64,000 bases of DNA from Paraburkholderia sp. BCC1886 (GCF_900996245.1 NZ_CAAJGK010000096.1:186001-250000), one strand, 5' to 3'; numbered from the stretch's first letter, positions 14,948 through 24,560 are shown. Translations and numbers: made by a program. The notes: generated by a model not told the origin, from the letters alone.

Positions 14948-17245
14948 ATGAAACCGTTGCAACCGTTGTCGCCGCCCGATTCCGAGGCGTTAAACCAGGA
15001 TGACGAGTTCGATCTGATCGGCCTCTTGGACGTGTTCGTCGAGTACCGCTGGACGATCGTCAAGTTCTGCCTCGCCGGACTGCTGCTCGCGACCGCGTTC
15101 GCGTTTCTGCTGCCGCCGCGCTATCAGGCCGATATCTCCGTGCAGGTCGAGGACGGTACCGGCATGGCGGCCACGCAAAGTCTGCTCGGCGATGTGTCGT
15201 CGCTGTTCAACTACAACTCGCCGACGTCCGCCGAGCAGCAGATCATGGCCTCGCGACTGGTGGTCACGAGCGTGGTGGACGAATTGCGCAGCTATATCGT
15301 CGTGCGTCCGAGCCGGTTTCCGTTGATCGGCGATTTCGTCTCGCGCTTCAACGATTCGATCACGCGTCCCGGGCTTCTCGGCATCGGCGGCTGGACGTGG
15401 GGCGCCGAGCGTGCCGACGTGCGGCAGTTCGAGGTGCCGAAGCGCTTCGAAGGCGACCGCTTCACGCTGACGGTGCTCGATGCCGGCCGCTATCGGCTGG
15501 CCGGTTGGGATCTGAGCGAGGCCGTCTCTGGACGCGTCGGCGTGACCGAGGTGTTCGCGACGTCGCACGGTCCGGTCAGGCTGCTCGTGCAGTCGCTCGA
15601 CGCCGCACCGGGCGCCAGGTTCTTGCTGACCCGCAAATCGCGGCTCGACACGATTGTCGACATGCAGAACAGCCTCGATATTCAGGAGAAGATCAAGTCG
15701 TCCGGCGTACTAGTCGCCACGCTCAAAGGTACCGATCCGGTCGTGGTGCGCGATCAGTTGCAGGCGGTCGGGCGTTACTACGTCAAGCAGAACATCGAGC
15801 GCAAGGCGGCGGACGCTGCGCAGTCGCTGGCGTTTCTCGATACCCAGGTACCGGTGCTCAAACAGCAACGCGAAGACGCGGAAGCCCGCTACACGCAGAT
15901 GCGTAACCGGCAGGGTGCGATCGATCTGTCCGAAGAAGCGAAAATCGCGCTGCAGCAGACCGCCGAAGCGCGAACCCGCATGCTCGAACTGCAACAGAAG
16001 CGCGACGAGTTGACCGCGCGTTTCACGAGTTCGCATCCCGATGTGATCGCGCTCGGTGCGCAGATCGCCACGCTGCGCGCGCAGCAAGGCACGTTCGAGT
16101 CGCAGATGAAGCGCCTGCCCGACGTTCAGCAGGACGCCGTGCGTCTGATGCTCGACGTGAAGGTCGATACCGATCTCTACACCGCGCTGCTCAACAACGT
16201 GCAGCAGCTGAAACTGGTGAAGGCGGGCAAGACCGGCAGCGTGCGGATCGTCGATACGCCAGTGGTGCCCGAGAGCATCGCGTTTCCGAAGCGGCCGGTG
16301 ACGATCGCAGTGGGCGCGTTGCTGGGGTTGCTGCTCGGCGTGGCGTTCGCGTTCGTCCATCATTTCCTGTTCGCGGGAATTGCCGAAGCGGATGAAATCG
16401 AGCGGCATGTCGGCTTGCATGTGTACGCGACGATTCCCGAATCGCGCGACCAGCGGGCGCTGACCCCCGCCCAGGCCAACGCTGCGCCCGCAGTGCGGCT
16501 GCTGGTGCACTCTTCGCCGCGCGATCCGGCGGTCGAAAGTCTGCGCAGCCTGCGCACCGCGCTGCAGTTCGCGATGCTGAACGCACGCAACAATCTGGTG
16601 CTCGTGTCGGGACCGACGCCGGGTGTCGGCAAGTCCTTCGTGTCGGCGAACTTCGCGGCCTTGCTGGCGACGGGCGGCAAGCGTGTGCTGATCGTCGACG
16701 GCGATCTGCGGCGCGGGTTTCTGCACGACTATTTCGGCCGGCCGCGCGAAGACGGCCTGACCGATGTCATCTCCGGCAAGCGCACGTTCGAGCAGGTCGT
16801 GCATCGCGACGTGGTGCCGAATCTCGATCTGCTCGCCACCGGTGAATTGCCGCCGAACGCCGCCGAACTGCTGATGCATGAACGGCTCGGCGAACTGCTT
16901 GCGGCCAGCGCGCAACAGTACGACGTCGTGCTGATCGATTCGCCGCCGGTGCTGGTCGTGACCGATGCCGTGGTGCTCGCTGAGCACTGCGAGACCGTGC
17001 TGCTGGTCGCGCGTGCGGATCGAACCCGCGTCGCGGAGATGACGGAATCGGCGAAACGCTTCGCCCATACGGGTATCGCGGTAACGGGCGCGCTGCTCAA
17101 CGGGCTCGATCCGCGCTCGGCGCGTCAGGCGTATAGCCGCAAGAACGGTGGCTATCGCTACGTGCAGTACAGCTACGACGCGATGCAACCGGTGCGGGCG
17201 TCGTGGTGGCGCAGGTTGATCGGCATTATCGGGCGGGCGCGATGA
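14948..17245 (+). CDS. Polysaccharide co-polymerase and autophosphorylating tyrosine kinase (Wzc/BceF type)
   Basis: A 765-residue inner-membrane protein. N-terminal Wzz domain with a first membrane helix (about 40-58), a large periplasmic coiled-coil part with a GNVR-type block, a second helix near 445-470, then the BY-kinase domain: Walker A SGPTPGVGKSF (about 553-563), Walker A' VLIVDGDLR (about 580) and Walker B VVLIDSPPV (about 660). A C-terminal tyrosine cluster (AYSRKNGGYRYVQYSYD, about 731-748) is the autophosphorylation site. It controls chain length and export with the OPX protein. ATG 14948 is preferred to a TTG at 14933. The stop overlaps the next start (ATGA). Confidence 0.92.
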   Translation: MKPLQPLSPPDSEALNQDDEFDLIGLLDVFVEYRWTIVKFCLAGLLLATAFAFLLPPRYQADISVQVEDGTGMAATQSLLGDVSSLFNYNSPTSAEQQIMASRLVVTSVVDELRSYIVVRPSRFPLIGDFVSRFNDSITRPGLLGIGGWTWGAERADVRQFEVPKRFEGDRFTLTVLDAGRYRLAGWDLSEAVSGRVGVTEVFATSHGPVRLLVQSLDAAPGARFLLTRKSRLDTIVDMQNSLDIQEKIKSSGVLVATLKGTDPVVVRDQLQAVGRYYVKQNIERKAADAAQSLAFLDTQVPVLKQQREDAEARYTQMRNRQGAIDLSEEAKIALQQTAEARTRMLELQQKRDELTARFTSSHPDVIALGAQIATLRAQQGTFESQMKRLPDVQQDAVRLMLDVKVDTDLYTALLNNVQQLKLVKAGKTGSVRIVDTPVVPESIAFPKRPVTIAVGALLGLLLGVAFAFVHHFLFAGIAEADEIERHVGLHVYATIPESRDQRALTPAQANAAPAVRLLVHSSPRDPAVESLRSLRTALQFAMLNARNNLVLVSGPTPGVGKSFVSANFAALLATGGKRVLIVDGDLRRGFLHDYFGRPREDGLTDVISGKRTFEQVVHRDVVPNLDLLATGELPPNAAELLMHERLGELLAASAQQYDVVLIDSPPVLVVTDAVVLAEHCETVLLVARADRTRVAEMTESAKRFAHTGIAVTGALLNGLDPRSARQAYSRKNGGYRYVQYSYDAMQPVRASWWRRLIGIIGRAR

Positions 17246-18480
17246 TGCAGGCTCACGTGACAGACCTGGTTGAAGCCATAGATGGAGTCGCGGAAGCGGC
17301 CCCATCTACCGAAGTACCGGCGCTGCGGCCGATGGTGCGGCTCGCGCTCGTGGCCGAGGCGGCGGGCGGCGGCGTCGCCGTGCATCTCGCCGATCTGGTG
17401 CGCGGGCTACGCTCGCACGGCGGCTTCGAAATTCATCTGCTGGTCCCGCAAGGCGCGCGCTGCGATGCGTCGATTCTCGACGCGAACGTGCTCGCGCAAT
17501 GCGACAGCGTTCAGCGTTTGCCGATGCAACGCGCGGTCGGCGCCGCGGACACCGTCGCGTTCGCGCATCTGTTCCGGTGCCTGCAACGGCTCGATCCGGA
17601 CATCGTGCATAGCCATAGTTCGAAAGCCGGCGCGCTCGCGCGGCTTTGTTTCGGACGCTGGAAGCAGGTCTATACGCCGCATGCGGTCTACACGCTCAAT
17701 CCGTATCTGCCGCGTGGGCAACGGCGCTTCTATGGGCTGATCGAACGCTGGCTAGGACGTTTGGCAAGCGATCGGCTGATCGCCGTTTCGCTCGACGAGG
17801 CGGAGCATCTGCAACACGCGTTGCGGATTCCCGCCGCACGTATCGCGACGATTCTCAACGGCGTACCGGCGCCCGCGCTTTTGCCGCGAGCGCAAGCCCG
17901 CGACGAACTCGGCCTGCCGCATGACGCGGTGGTCGTCGGTTTCGTCGGCCGCCTCGACTTCCAGAAAGGCGTCGACCGTCTCGTGCGAATCGCGCGGACT
18001 TTGCGCGCGCGCGGGATCGACCACGTCGTGTTCGCCGTCATCGGTCCCGGCGATTTTCAGGCCGCGGCGGGCGTGAGCGAGTCCGCCATTCCCGACAACG
18101 TGCGTGTGCTCGGCGCCGTGCCCGACGCGCGCCGCTACTTTTCCGCGTTCGACATTTTTGCGTTGCCGAGCCGCTACGAGGGTTTCCCGTACGTGGTGCT
18201 CGAAGCGATGGCCGCGCATGTGCCGATCGTCGCGACGCGTGTGTCCGGCGCGGCGGAATTGATCGCCGCGGAGTCGATCGGGCTGGTGGTGTCGAACCAG
18301 GACGACATCACGCCTTTCGCGGATGCGCTCGCCGTGCTCTCGCAAGACCGCCTCGCGCGCGAGCGCATGAGCCGCAACGGCGAACGCGCCGCCGCGCGGT
18401 TTTCCGCCGGTGTGATGGTCGAGCGGACCGTCGATCTTTATCACCGTCTTCTCGACGAGGCTCATTCATGCTGCAAATAG
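17242..18480 (+). CDS. Glycosyltransferase family 4 (GT-B)
   Basis: A 412-residue cytoplasmic glycosyltransferase. The N-terminal domain shows an acceptor-side Gly-rich loop (AEAAGGGVAVHLADL) and the HSHSSKAGALARL helix; the C-terminal donor domain has VGFVGRLDFQKGVDRL and the E-x7-E nucleotide-sugar motif in RYEGFPYVVLEAM. It would add a sugar to the lipid-linked primer made by the first gene. It is the only non-priming glycosyltransferase in the operon. The ATG overlaps the kinase stop by four bases and the 3' end overlaps the pyruvyltransferase gene by 13 bp. Confidence 0.9.
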   Translation: MMQAHVTDLVEAIDGVAEAAPSTEVPALRPMVRLALVAEAAGGGVAVHLADLVRGLRSHGGFEIHLLVPQGARCDASILDANVLAQCDSVQRLPMQRAVGAADTVAFAHLFRCLQRLDPDIVHSHSSKAGALARLCFGRWKQVYTPHAVYTLNPYLPRGQRRFYGLIERWLGRLASDRLIAVSLDEAEHLQHALRIPAARIATILNGVPAPALLPRAQARDELGLPHDAVVVGFVGRLDFQKGVDRLVRIARTLRARGIDHVVFAVIGPGDFQAAAGVSESAIPDNVRVLGAVPDARRYFSAFDIFALPSRYEGFPYVVLEAMAAHVPIVATRVSGAAELIAAESIGLVVSNQDDITPFADALAVLSQDRLARERMSRNGERAAARFSAGVMVERTVDLYHRLLDEAHSCCK

Positions 18481-19652
18481 TGTCCCGGCCCACCCACGTG
18501 GTCTTGCTCCACGCCTACAGTTCGAATAATTCCGGCGACGGGCTGCTGGTCGAACTGTCGATCGACCTGTTCAGGCAGGCGTTCGGCGAGGCGACGCGGG
18601 TATCGATCGTCGCCGCCGATCCCGCTTCGTTCGCCGACTACGCCGATGTGCATAGCGCGCCGGTGCTGGCCGAACGCGGCTTGGCCCGGCTCGCGGGCGC
18701 GGCGGCTTGCGCGTTGCCCATCGGCCGCGACGGCGGCACGCGTGAGTTGCTGGCTTTGCTCGCTTCGGCCGATCTGGTGGTCGGCGTAGGCGGCGGCTAC
18801 TTGCGCGCACGCAACGTGATGGAAGCGTTCAAGCTCGAAGCGGGGCACCTGCTGCAGATGCGCGCGGCGTGCCGCGCCGGCAAGCCGACGGTGTATCTGT
18901 CGCAAAGCATTGGACCGTCGATGCCGGCCGAGCCGTTGCGCTCGCATCTCAAAGGCATGCTCGCGCGTTTCTCCGCGGTGTTCGTGAGAGACGACCGCTC
19001 GCTCGCCTTTCTCGACGGCAATGCCAATACGTACCGCGCGCCCGATCTCGCGGTCATGCAGTTCGAACGACGCAGTGCGCAGATCGTCGCGCGGGCTGCC
19101 GTGGCCGGTGCGAACGTCGAGCACGTGGCCTTCGTGTTAAGACGCGCGCCGAGCTGGACGAAGCGTCAACGCGAACGCTACGAAAGCGCCACGCGACGGC
19201 TGATCGAGCGTCTGAGCCCATCGTGCCGGATCAGTTTTGCGGTGCAGAGTACCGGGCGCGGGAACGACGACCTCGCTTACTACCGCTCGCTCGGCATCGA
19301 AGGCGATCTGCTGTCGCTGAAGGACCTGTTGGAAAACGACAGACCCGATGTGGTCGTGTCGGTGCGCCTGCACGGCGCGCTCGAATCGTTGCTGAGCGGC
19401 GTGCCCGCGTATCACCTGAGCTACGAGCGCAAGGGCTTCGGTGCGTACGCCGATCTCGGTCTGAATGGCTTGGGCGGCTTGGGCGGCTGGGTCGCGAACG
19501 CGGCCGATTTCGACCCGGAAGCGGTAGCCGCGACGATACTCGGCGCCGACGCCATCCGCGATTTCTGGACGCGTGCCTCGTCGGGCTTCGAAGGTATTCG
19601 AGCCGGGCGCGAGCGGATCCTCGCCGCGTTGCGTATCGCGCGAAACGGCTAG
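18468..19652 (+). CDS. Polysaccharide pyruvyl transferase family protein (WcaK/CsaB type)
   Basis: A 394-residue enzyme expected to transfer pyruvate from PEP to a sugar hydroxyl as a ketal, giving the exopolysaccharide negative charge. Family marks: N-terminal AYSSNNSGDGLLVELSID (the N-x-G-D loop), a Gly-rich VGVGGGYLRARN, YLSQSIGP in the first half, RDDRSLAFL, and the C-terminal VSVRLHGALESLLSGVPAYHLSYERKG, whose Arg-Leu-His is the PEP-binding signature. The donor sugar and position cannot be deduced. It lies between the GT4 and the flippase, with 9 bp to the latter. Confidence 0.88.
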   Translation: MLQIVSRPTHVVLLHAYSSNNSGDGLLVELSIDLFRQAFGEATRVSIVAADPASFADYADVHSAPVLAERGLARLAGAAACALPIGRDGGTRELLALLASADLVVGVGGGYLRARNVMEAFKLEAGHLLQMRAACRAGKPTVYLSQSIGPSMPAEPLRSHLKGMLARFSAVFVRDDRSLAFLDGNANTYRAPDLAVMQFERRSAQIVARAAVAGANVEHVAFVLRRAPSWTKRQRERYESATRRLIERLSPSCRISFAVQSTGRGNDDLAYYRSLGIEGDLLSLKDLLENDRPDVVVSVRLHGALESLLSGVPAYHLSYERKGFGAYADLGLNGLGGLGGWVANAADFDPEAVAATILGADAIRDFWTRASSGFEGIRAGRERILAALRIARNG

Positions 19653-19661
19653 CGGGTAGTC

Positions 19662-20963
19662 ATGCAACTGTTCGTTCGCTTCGCGTTGCGGGTCGTTTCG
19701 CTTGCGCTGAAATTCGCGCTGACGCTGGTGCTGGCCCGTCAGCTCGGCTTTGCCGCCGTCGCCGATTATGGTCTGGCGCTGGCTGTTTCCGTTATCTCGT
19801 CCAAAGTGCTGGGGCTCGGCTTCAGCACGGAGATCAACCGTCGTCTGAGCGCGCCGCAACCTGCGAGTGCGATTCGCGATGCGGGGCGTTTGCTGCTGCT
19901 TTACGGCGTGGTTTATGGGGTGCTGGCGCTGCTGGTTTTCATCGTGTATCGAAGCGGCGAGTTTGAATTTTTGCGCCGGATTTTGCCTGCGATGCTAGCG
20001 AGCGTCGTGCTGGTGGCGTTCTCCGAACACGCGGCGCTGGAGACGACGGCCTACGTGTTTTCGCTGCATCGTTCGCGGACCGGCGCGCTGTTGCTGTTCA
20101 TTCGAACCGGCGTGTGGGCCGGCGTCGCGATTCTGGGGCTGTACGCCGGTTGGGTGCAGCGCGTGGAAACGGTGCTGACGCTGTGGTGGGGCGCGAACGT
20201 GGTCGCCGTGTGCGTGGCGTATGCGTGCGTGCGGCGCTGCGCGCGTGATGCCGACGCGGCTGGGGTGATCGCGACCGGAAAGAAAGCCGGCAGCATTCGT
20301 TCGGTCTGGCTGGACGGTTTGCCGTTTCTCGTCGCGGGCACCGTGCTCGCCGCGTTGCAATATGGCGAGCGGTTTCTCGCGAGCGGTGCGATGTCGGCCG
20401 ACGCGCTCGGTCGATATGTTTTCGCATGGTCCATCGCCAATGCCATTCAGACTATCGCGTATGTGACCGTGAGCGTGACCGCAGGGCCGCGGCTGGTTCG
20501 TGCGTTGAGCGCGTCGTTGCCCCGATCGTTATATCAGCCCCAAACCGATTTCTGGCAGGTGCTTCGAGGCTCGGTCCGTGCAGGCGGCGGGGTGGCGCTC
20601 GCGGTGGGCGTCGCCATTCTGCTCGCGCATACGCTGATCTTCCGCGTCGCGCACGAGCCGGCTGGTCCGGCTGAACTGGCGATGCTGTCGACCTTGCTGA
20701 TATCGTTCGTGCTCCGCTCGGTCGCCGACGTTTTATGGGCGGCGGCGATCGCCTTGCGTCTGGGCAGGCAGGTCGCGATTGCGCTCGGCGGCGTGGTGTT
20801 CGTCATGCTGCCGCTCGGGTGGGTGTCGATACAGCAATTCGGCGCAATGGGAGCGGCGCTCGCGCATGTCGGCGCGAGCCTCGGCATCGCGATCGTTCTT
20901 GCGATGGTGTTACTGCGCGCTCGCGTGACGCTTGCCGGCGGCGAGGTGTTGCGTGCTTCGTAA
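19662..20963 (+). CDS. Oligosaccharide flippase (Wzx, MOP superfamily)
   Basis: A 433-residue polytopic membrane protein with about 12 predicted helices and the N-terminal pattern FALRVVSLALKFALTLVLARQLGFAAVADYGLAL typical of polysaccharide flippases (amphipathic first helix, L-A-R-x-L-G). It should move the lipid-linked repeat unit to the periplasmic face for polymerisation. Its 3' end overlaps the next gene by 11 bases. The assignment rests on topology and position, since Wzx proteins are weakly conserved. Confidence 0.8.
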   Translation: MQLFVRFALRVVSLALKFALTLVLARQLGFAAVADYGLALAVSVISSKVLGLGFSTEINRRLSAPQPASAIRDAGRLLLLYGVVYGVLALLVFIVYRSGEFEFLRRILPAMLASVVLVAFSEHAALETTAYVFSLHRSRTGALLLFIRTGVWAGVAILGLYAGWVQRVETVLTLWWGANVVAVCVAYACVRRCARDADAAGVIATGKKAGSIRSVWLDGLPFLVAGTVLAALQYGERFLASGAMSADALGRYVFAWSIANAIQTIAYVTVSVTAGPRLVRALSASLPRSLYQPQTDFWQVLRGSVRAGGGVALAVGVAILLAHTLIFRVAHEPAGPAELAMLSTLLISFVLRSVADVLWAAAIALRLGRQVAIALGGVVFVMLPLGWVSIQQFGAMGAALAHVGASLGIAIVLAMVLLRARVTLAGGEVLRAS

Positions 20964-21987
20964 GCTGCTCATCGGTGCGCGCCTGAGTCGAGGCGTGGTG
21001 CGCGCGGCCGCCGGCCTCGCGATTCTGCTGTATCTGACGGTGTACTGGAAAGCCGGCAGTTTCCTGCCCGAATTCATCTCGCGCGACGCGGAAAAGATCC
21101 AGTCGCAGATCGGCGGGTCCAGCACCTATCAGGACACGTCCTTCGACGCGGTCGCGAAGTTCTATGCGTCGCTCGGCGAGATCGGCACGCATCTGTTCGT
21201 GATGGCGGTGGGCGCCGCGTTCATCGGGTTGACGCTCGGTTGCTCGCGGCGAGCCGGCGGCTTGCTGCTGAACGCGATGCTCGTCGCGCCGTGCGTGTTC
21301 TTCAACCTGTTCGTTGCCAGCAAGGACACGCTGGTCGTGCTGATCTCGATCCTGCTGGTGCTGATTGGCCGGCGCGGTAAAACCGGGCCGACCGTCGTTG
21401 CGGCCATTGCGCTCTATGGGGCCTATGCGTTCACCGTGCGGAGCTACTTCGCGTTGATCCTCGTCATCGCGGCGCTAACGTGGATGTTCCGGCTCGGCTC
21501 GCTGCGAGTGCGGACCGTGCTGATCGTCGCGCTTCTGCTGGGGTTGTACGTGTTGCCCAACGGCGCGTATTACCTGTTGCTGCATCCACGCGACATGGCA
21601 GTCGATTATCTGGTCGCCGGCTCGCCGTATGGCGCGCGGACCGGCTTCTACAATCCGTTCGAACCGGTTTCGTTCACGGCATTCTGTCTCGACTACGGTT
21701 ACGCATTGCTGAAACTGAACATGCCGGCGCTGTTCTTTCCGGGACCGAAAGAACTGGCAATGTCGGTGTTCGTGTGGATTGTGATCGGCTCGGTCTTCGG
21801 TCGCAATCCCGCCGGACCGGGCAGCGCGCAGGCATCCATCACGGATGGCCTGGCGAGTCTGGTGATCGGTCATATCGCGGTGTCGATGCTGTTCGAGCCG
21901 GATCTGGGCAGCTATCTACGGCATCTGTCGAGCGTGGTGCTGTTCTGCGCGTGGCGTTTGAACGGTAGCGCGACGCGGCGGACATGA
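20953..21987 (+). CDS. Putative exopolysaccharide polymerase (Wzy-like) membrane protein
   Basis: A 344-residue hydrophobic protein with about nine membrane segments and a periplasmic-type loop between SRDAEKIQSQIGG and the second helix. The pattern of long helices separated by a polar loop, plus its place between the Wzx flippase and the periplasmic glycosidase, fits a Wzy polymerase. Sequence motifs of Wzy are poor, so this is an inference from context. The GTG at 20953 is preferred (GAGG at 20943-20946), overlapping the flippase stop; a TTG at 20932 is in frame. The stop overlaps the next ATG by four bases. Confidence 0.65.
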   Translation: MLRKLLIGARLSRGVVRAAAGLAILLYLTVYWKAGSFLPEFISRDAEKIQSQIGGSSTYQDTSFDAVAKFYASLGEIGTHLFVMAVGAAFIGLTLGCSRRAGGLLLNAMLVAPCVFFNLFVASKDTLVVLISILLVLIGRRGKTGPTVVAAIALYGAYAFTVRSYFALILVIAALTWMFRLGSLRVRTVLIVALLLGLYVLPNGAYYLLLHPRDMAVDYLVAGSPYGARTGFYNPFEPVSFTAFCLDYGYALLKLNMPALFFPGPKELAMSVFVWIVIGSVFGRNPAGPGSAQASITDGLASLVIGHIAVSMLFEPDLGSYLRHLSSVVLFCAWRLNGSATRRT

Positions 21988-23036
21988 GGGCGGGTCGGCG
22001 TGCTCTACGCTGCGTGGTCATGTCGTGCTGTTTGTCAGGCGCAGCGCTGCTGCACGCGTGGGCGCAACCCGTCGCCCCGACCGATCGAACCGCGCCTGCT
22101 GTCGGCGTGCAGGTGAAGGTCGAGCGCTTCACGTCAACGGATGCTTTCCGTGTGAAAGCCGCGGGTTTTGTTTTCGTCCGCTTCGGCGTGTGGGTCGATG
22201 CGATGAACGGTGCGGCCGGTGCCACCGAGTACCGGCGACGCGTGAGCCGCGCATTCGATGCGGCGCGGCAGGCCGGATTGCCGGTTCTCGTGACCGTGCG
22301 CTCGACGTCGCCGCTGGCCCGCGCTGCGTCGCAGGGCGCCGCACGCGACGCGCAATTGCACGACGCCGCCGCTCAGTTGACGCAGGTGGTGAGCGATCTC
22401 GTGACGGCGCATCGGCGCGACCTGCTCGCCATCGAGTTATGGAACGAGCCGGATCTGGCGGCCTACTGGCCGACCGGCGCTCTGGAGGCGACGTTTCCGG
22501 TTTACATGAACGCGGTCTGTGACGGACTGCAAGGCGTGCGCAAGAGGGTGCCGTTAATCGGCTTCGGATTTTCTCGGGCGCCGGTCGAGGCATCGTCGGC
22601 GGATCGTCTTCTGCAAAGTCTGCATGCCCCAGCGTCTTGTGTGGATGCCGTTTCGTATCACGCGTATGGAATGAGCGATCCCCAGATTCGTCGCGCGTCG
22701 GCTTATGTTCGCGCACGCTATGGCCTGCCGGCGGTGATGACCGAGTGGGGCGCTTCGTCGGGCGTCGACGTTGGAAGGTCGGTGCAGGCGGCGAGAATCG
22801 AATCGTTTCTGGAAAAGCGCGCGTTGCTGGACACGCCGTTGATCTCGCTTTACGAATGGCAGGACACGGCGAGCGGCAAGAATGCGCGTGAGCGCAACTT
22901 CGGTTTGCTGGATGCGTCGGGTATCGATAAGCCCGCCATGGGCGCCGTCACGAACGCGATGCGCGACTGCGATCGGCCAGTTTGCACGACCACGCCGCCA
23001 CGAGCATCAGACAAACCAGCATTTCTCCGGCGATAA
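21984..23036 (+). CDS. Secreted clan GH-A glycoside hydrolase, PslG/GH39-like
   Basis: A 350-residue periplasmic (beta/alpha)8 glycosidase. The N-terminal 27 residues are a Sec signal ending HAWAQ. The acid/base Glu is E155 in ELWNEPD and the nucleophile is E254 in VMTEWGAS, with SYHAYG between them; this order and spacing match clan GH-A retaining enzymes such as GH39/GH5. As last gene of the exopolysaccharide operon it probably trims or releases the nascent polymer, as PslG does for Psl. The last 25 residues are polar and may be disordered. Family assignment below clan level is not certain. Confidence 0.78.
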   Translation: MRAGRRALRCVVMSCCLSGAALLHAWAQPVAPTDRTAPAVGVQVKVERFTSTDAFRVKAAGFVFVRFGVWVDAMNGAAGATEYRRRVSRAFDAARQAGLPVLVTVRSTSPLARAASQGAARDAQLHDAAAQLTQVVSDLVTAHRRDLLAIELWNEPDLAAYWPTGALEATFPVYMNAVCDGLQGVRKRVPLIGFGFSRAPVEASSADRLLQSLHAPASCVDAVSYHAYGMSDPQIRRASAYVRARYGLPAVMTEWGASSGVDVGRSVQAARIESFLEKRALLDTPLISLYEWQDTASGKNARERNFGLLDASGIDKPAMGAVTNAMRDCDRPVCTTTPPRASDKPAFLRR

Positions 23037-23089
23037 ACGCGCATACGGTAAACGCGCGATGTCCAATCCGTTGCATGGGGCGAGGCCTG

Positions 23090-23650
23090 TCAGTTCACGC
23101 TACGGATGAAACCCGGATCGCCGATCAACGCTTCGACACTCGACCTGACCGTATCTTCGATCGCGACATTGCTGCTGGTGAACTTGGGCGCTTTGTGCCG
23201 CACGGTTCGGGTGGTCGTAAAGACCACCTTGCGGGTCGCCGAATCGGTGACCATGTAGCGCATTTTCAGTGTCCACCAGGTCGGTGAGCGGGCGTCGTCC
23301 ACCGAGAATTTTTCGATGCTGCCGCTCAATACCTTGCGGCCGTCGTCGAGATGAAACCCCGCCACCCGCAAGCTGCGCGCGACGCTATCGCGCACCGCGC
23401 CGTTGATATCGTCCTTGAGAACGATGCCTGTCATCGCGGTGTTCTCGATGCGATTGGCCGACATGTGTCCGTCGCGAGCGGGCAGGTACACGAAATCGCG
23501 CGCCGGCGCGACGCTGAGCCAACCGGTGGCATGCGAGGACACCGTGCGCGGCGGGCTGTTCAGACCGAACCACGACCATGAGCAGGCCGACAGCATCAAC
23601 GGTAGTGCCAGCGTGCCGCAGCCTTTGAGGACGGCGTATTTGAGCGGCAA
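23090..23650 (-). CDS. Putative lipoprotein of unknown function
   Basis: Read from the TTG at 23650 the protein is 186 residues and begins with an ideal lipoprotein signal, MPLKYAVLKGCGTLALPLML followed by SAC as lipobox. The open frame extends upstream to an ATG at 23887, but that version would place the lipobox near residue 101; a GTG at 23701 is a third choice. The mature part has alternating beta-like segments (VLSGSIEKFSVDDARSP, WWTLKMRYMVTDSATRKV) resembling LPS-assembly or YajG-type small lipoproteins, but I do not recognise the family. It converges on the exopolysaccharide operon. Confidence 0.6.
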   Translation of the reverse strand: MPLKYAVLKGCGTLALPLMLSACSWSWFGLNSPPRTVSSHATGWLSVAPARDFVYLPARDGHMSANRIENTAMTGIVLKDDINGAVRDSVARSLRVAGFHLDDGRKVLSGSIEKFSVDDARSPTWWTLKMRYMVTDSATRKVVFTTTRTVRHKAPKFTSSNVAIEDTVRSSVEALIGDPGFIRSVN

Positions 23651-23906
23651 ACGCGTGAGGTTGGGCGAGAGCGGGGCGGGCCGGTGCAGGTTGCGACGCA
23701 CGGACTCAGCGGGCGTGGTGCTGGGAAATGCCGCGGTGGCGACAGTGACGGCGGTTGCGGCGGTCGAGGTCAGAGCAGTTGCCTTTTTGGATGGGGTCGT
23801 GCCGGTGCAGAAACAGCATGGTAACAGCGCCGCGTGACAGCGCATCCAGTAAAAGACCGAAGCAGGAATATGCGCCGCGGACAGCATCGGTCGACGACGG
23901 GCCGCT

Positions 23907-24560
23907 TCAGAAGAAAGCGGCTTTGCCCTGGGTCATATCCACCAGCGCGAGCTGCGCGGGTTCGAGTGCATTGACCGGCAAACGGATCGTGAGCCGCACC
24001 AGCATGCCGTAGGCACTCTCGGCGAGCGTATAGGCCTGTGCTTCGATCCAGCGGCGCACTTTGGCTTCGTCGGCGTAACTCACCTCGACGATCAGCGAGA
24101 CCTGGGCGATGCGTTCCACCCGTGGCGCGTCCAGCAGCGCCGAGGCGATTGCGTCGGTATAGGCGCGCACCAGACCGCCCGCGCCGAGTTTGACGCCGCC
24201 GTAATAGCGAACGACCGCGGCGAGTACGCCGTCCAGGTCGTGATGCCGCAGCACTTCCAGAATCGGCCGGCCGGCGGTGCCGGAGGGCTCGCCGTCGTCG
24301 GACATGCCGGATTGACCGCCGGCCAGCAGCGCCCAGCACACGTGAGTCGCGCCGGGGTGCGCGTCGCGCAGGCGCTGCAGTTCGGCCATCGCCGCGTCAC
24401 GATCGGCGACCGGAATCGCGTGAGCGATAAAGCGGCTCTTGCGGATTTCGAGTTCCGCGCTCAGCGCTGTGGGCAGGGTGTAGGTGGGCAAGGCAGGGTT
24501 GGCAGTGCTGGCAGAGCGGTGGGAGAACGGGCCGGGCTCAGACGAGCCAGGGTTCGTCAT
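23907..24560 (-). CDS. IMPACT/YigZ family protein (UPF0029)
   Basis: A 217-residue protein with the family core: KSRFIAHAIPV, THVCWALLAG, the D-D-G-E-P-S-G-T-A-G-R-P-I signature, VVRYYGGVKLGAGGLVRAY, then a C-terminal EF-G domain V-like fold. Bacterial YigZ proteins bind nucleic acid or ribosomes; their role is not settled. The first 28 residues are Pro/Ser-rich and extend beyond the usual start, so translation may begin later. It precedes the putative lipoprotein gene on the same strand. Confidence 0.88.
   Translation of the reverse strand: MTNPGSSEPGPFSHRSASTANPALPTYTLPTALSAELEIRKSRFIAHAIPVADRDAAMAELQRLRDAHPGATHVCWALLAGGQSGMSDDGEPSGTAGRPILEVLRHHDLDGVLAAVVRYYGGVKLGAGGLVRAYTDAIASALLDAPRVERIAQVSLIVEVSYADEAKVRRWIEAQAYTLAESAYGMLVRLTIRLPVNALEPAQLALVDMTQGKAAFF

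Noticed and set aside
15710..17305. Minus-strand frame opposite the tyrosine kinase
   Set aside because: Arg/His-rich noise with no fold signature; the kinase on the other strand has all motifs.
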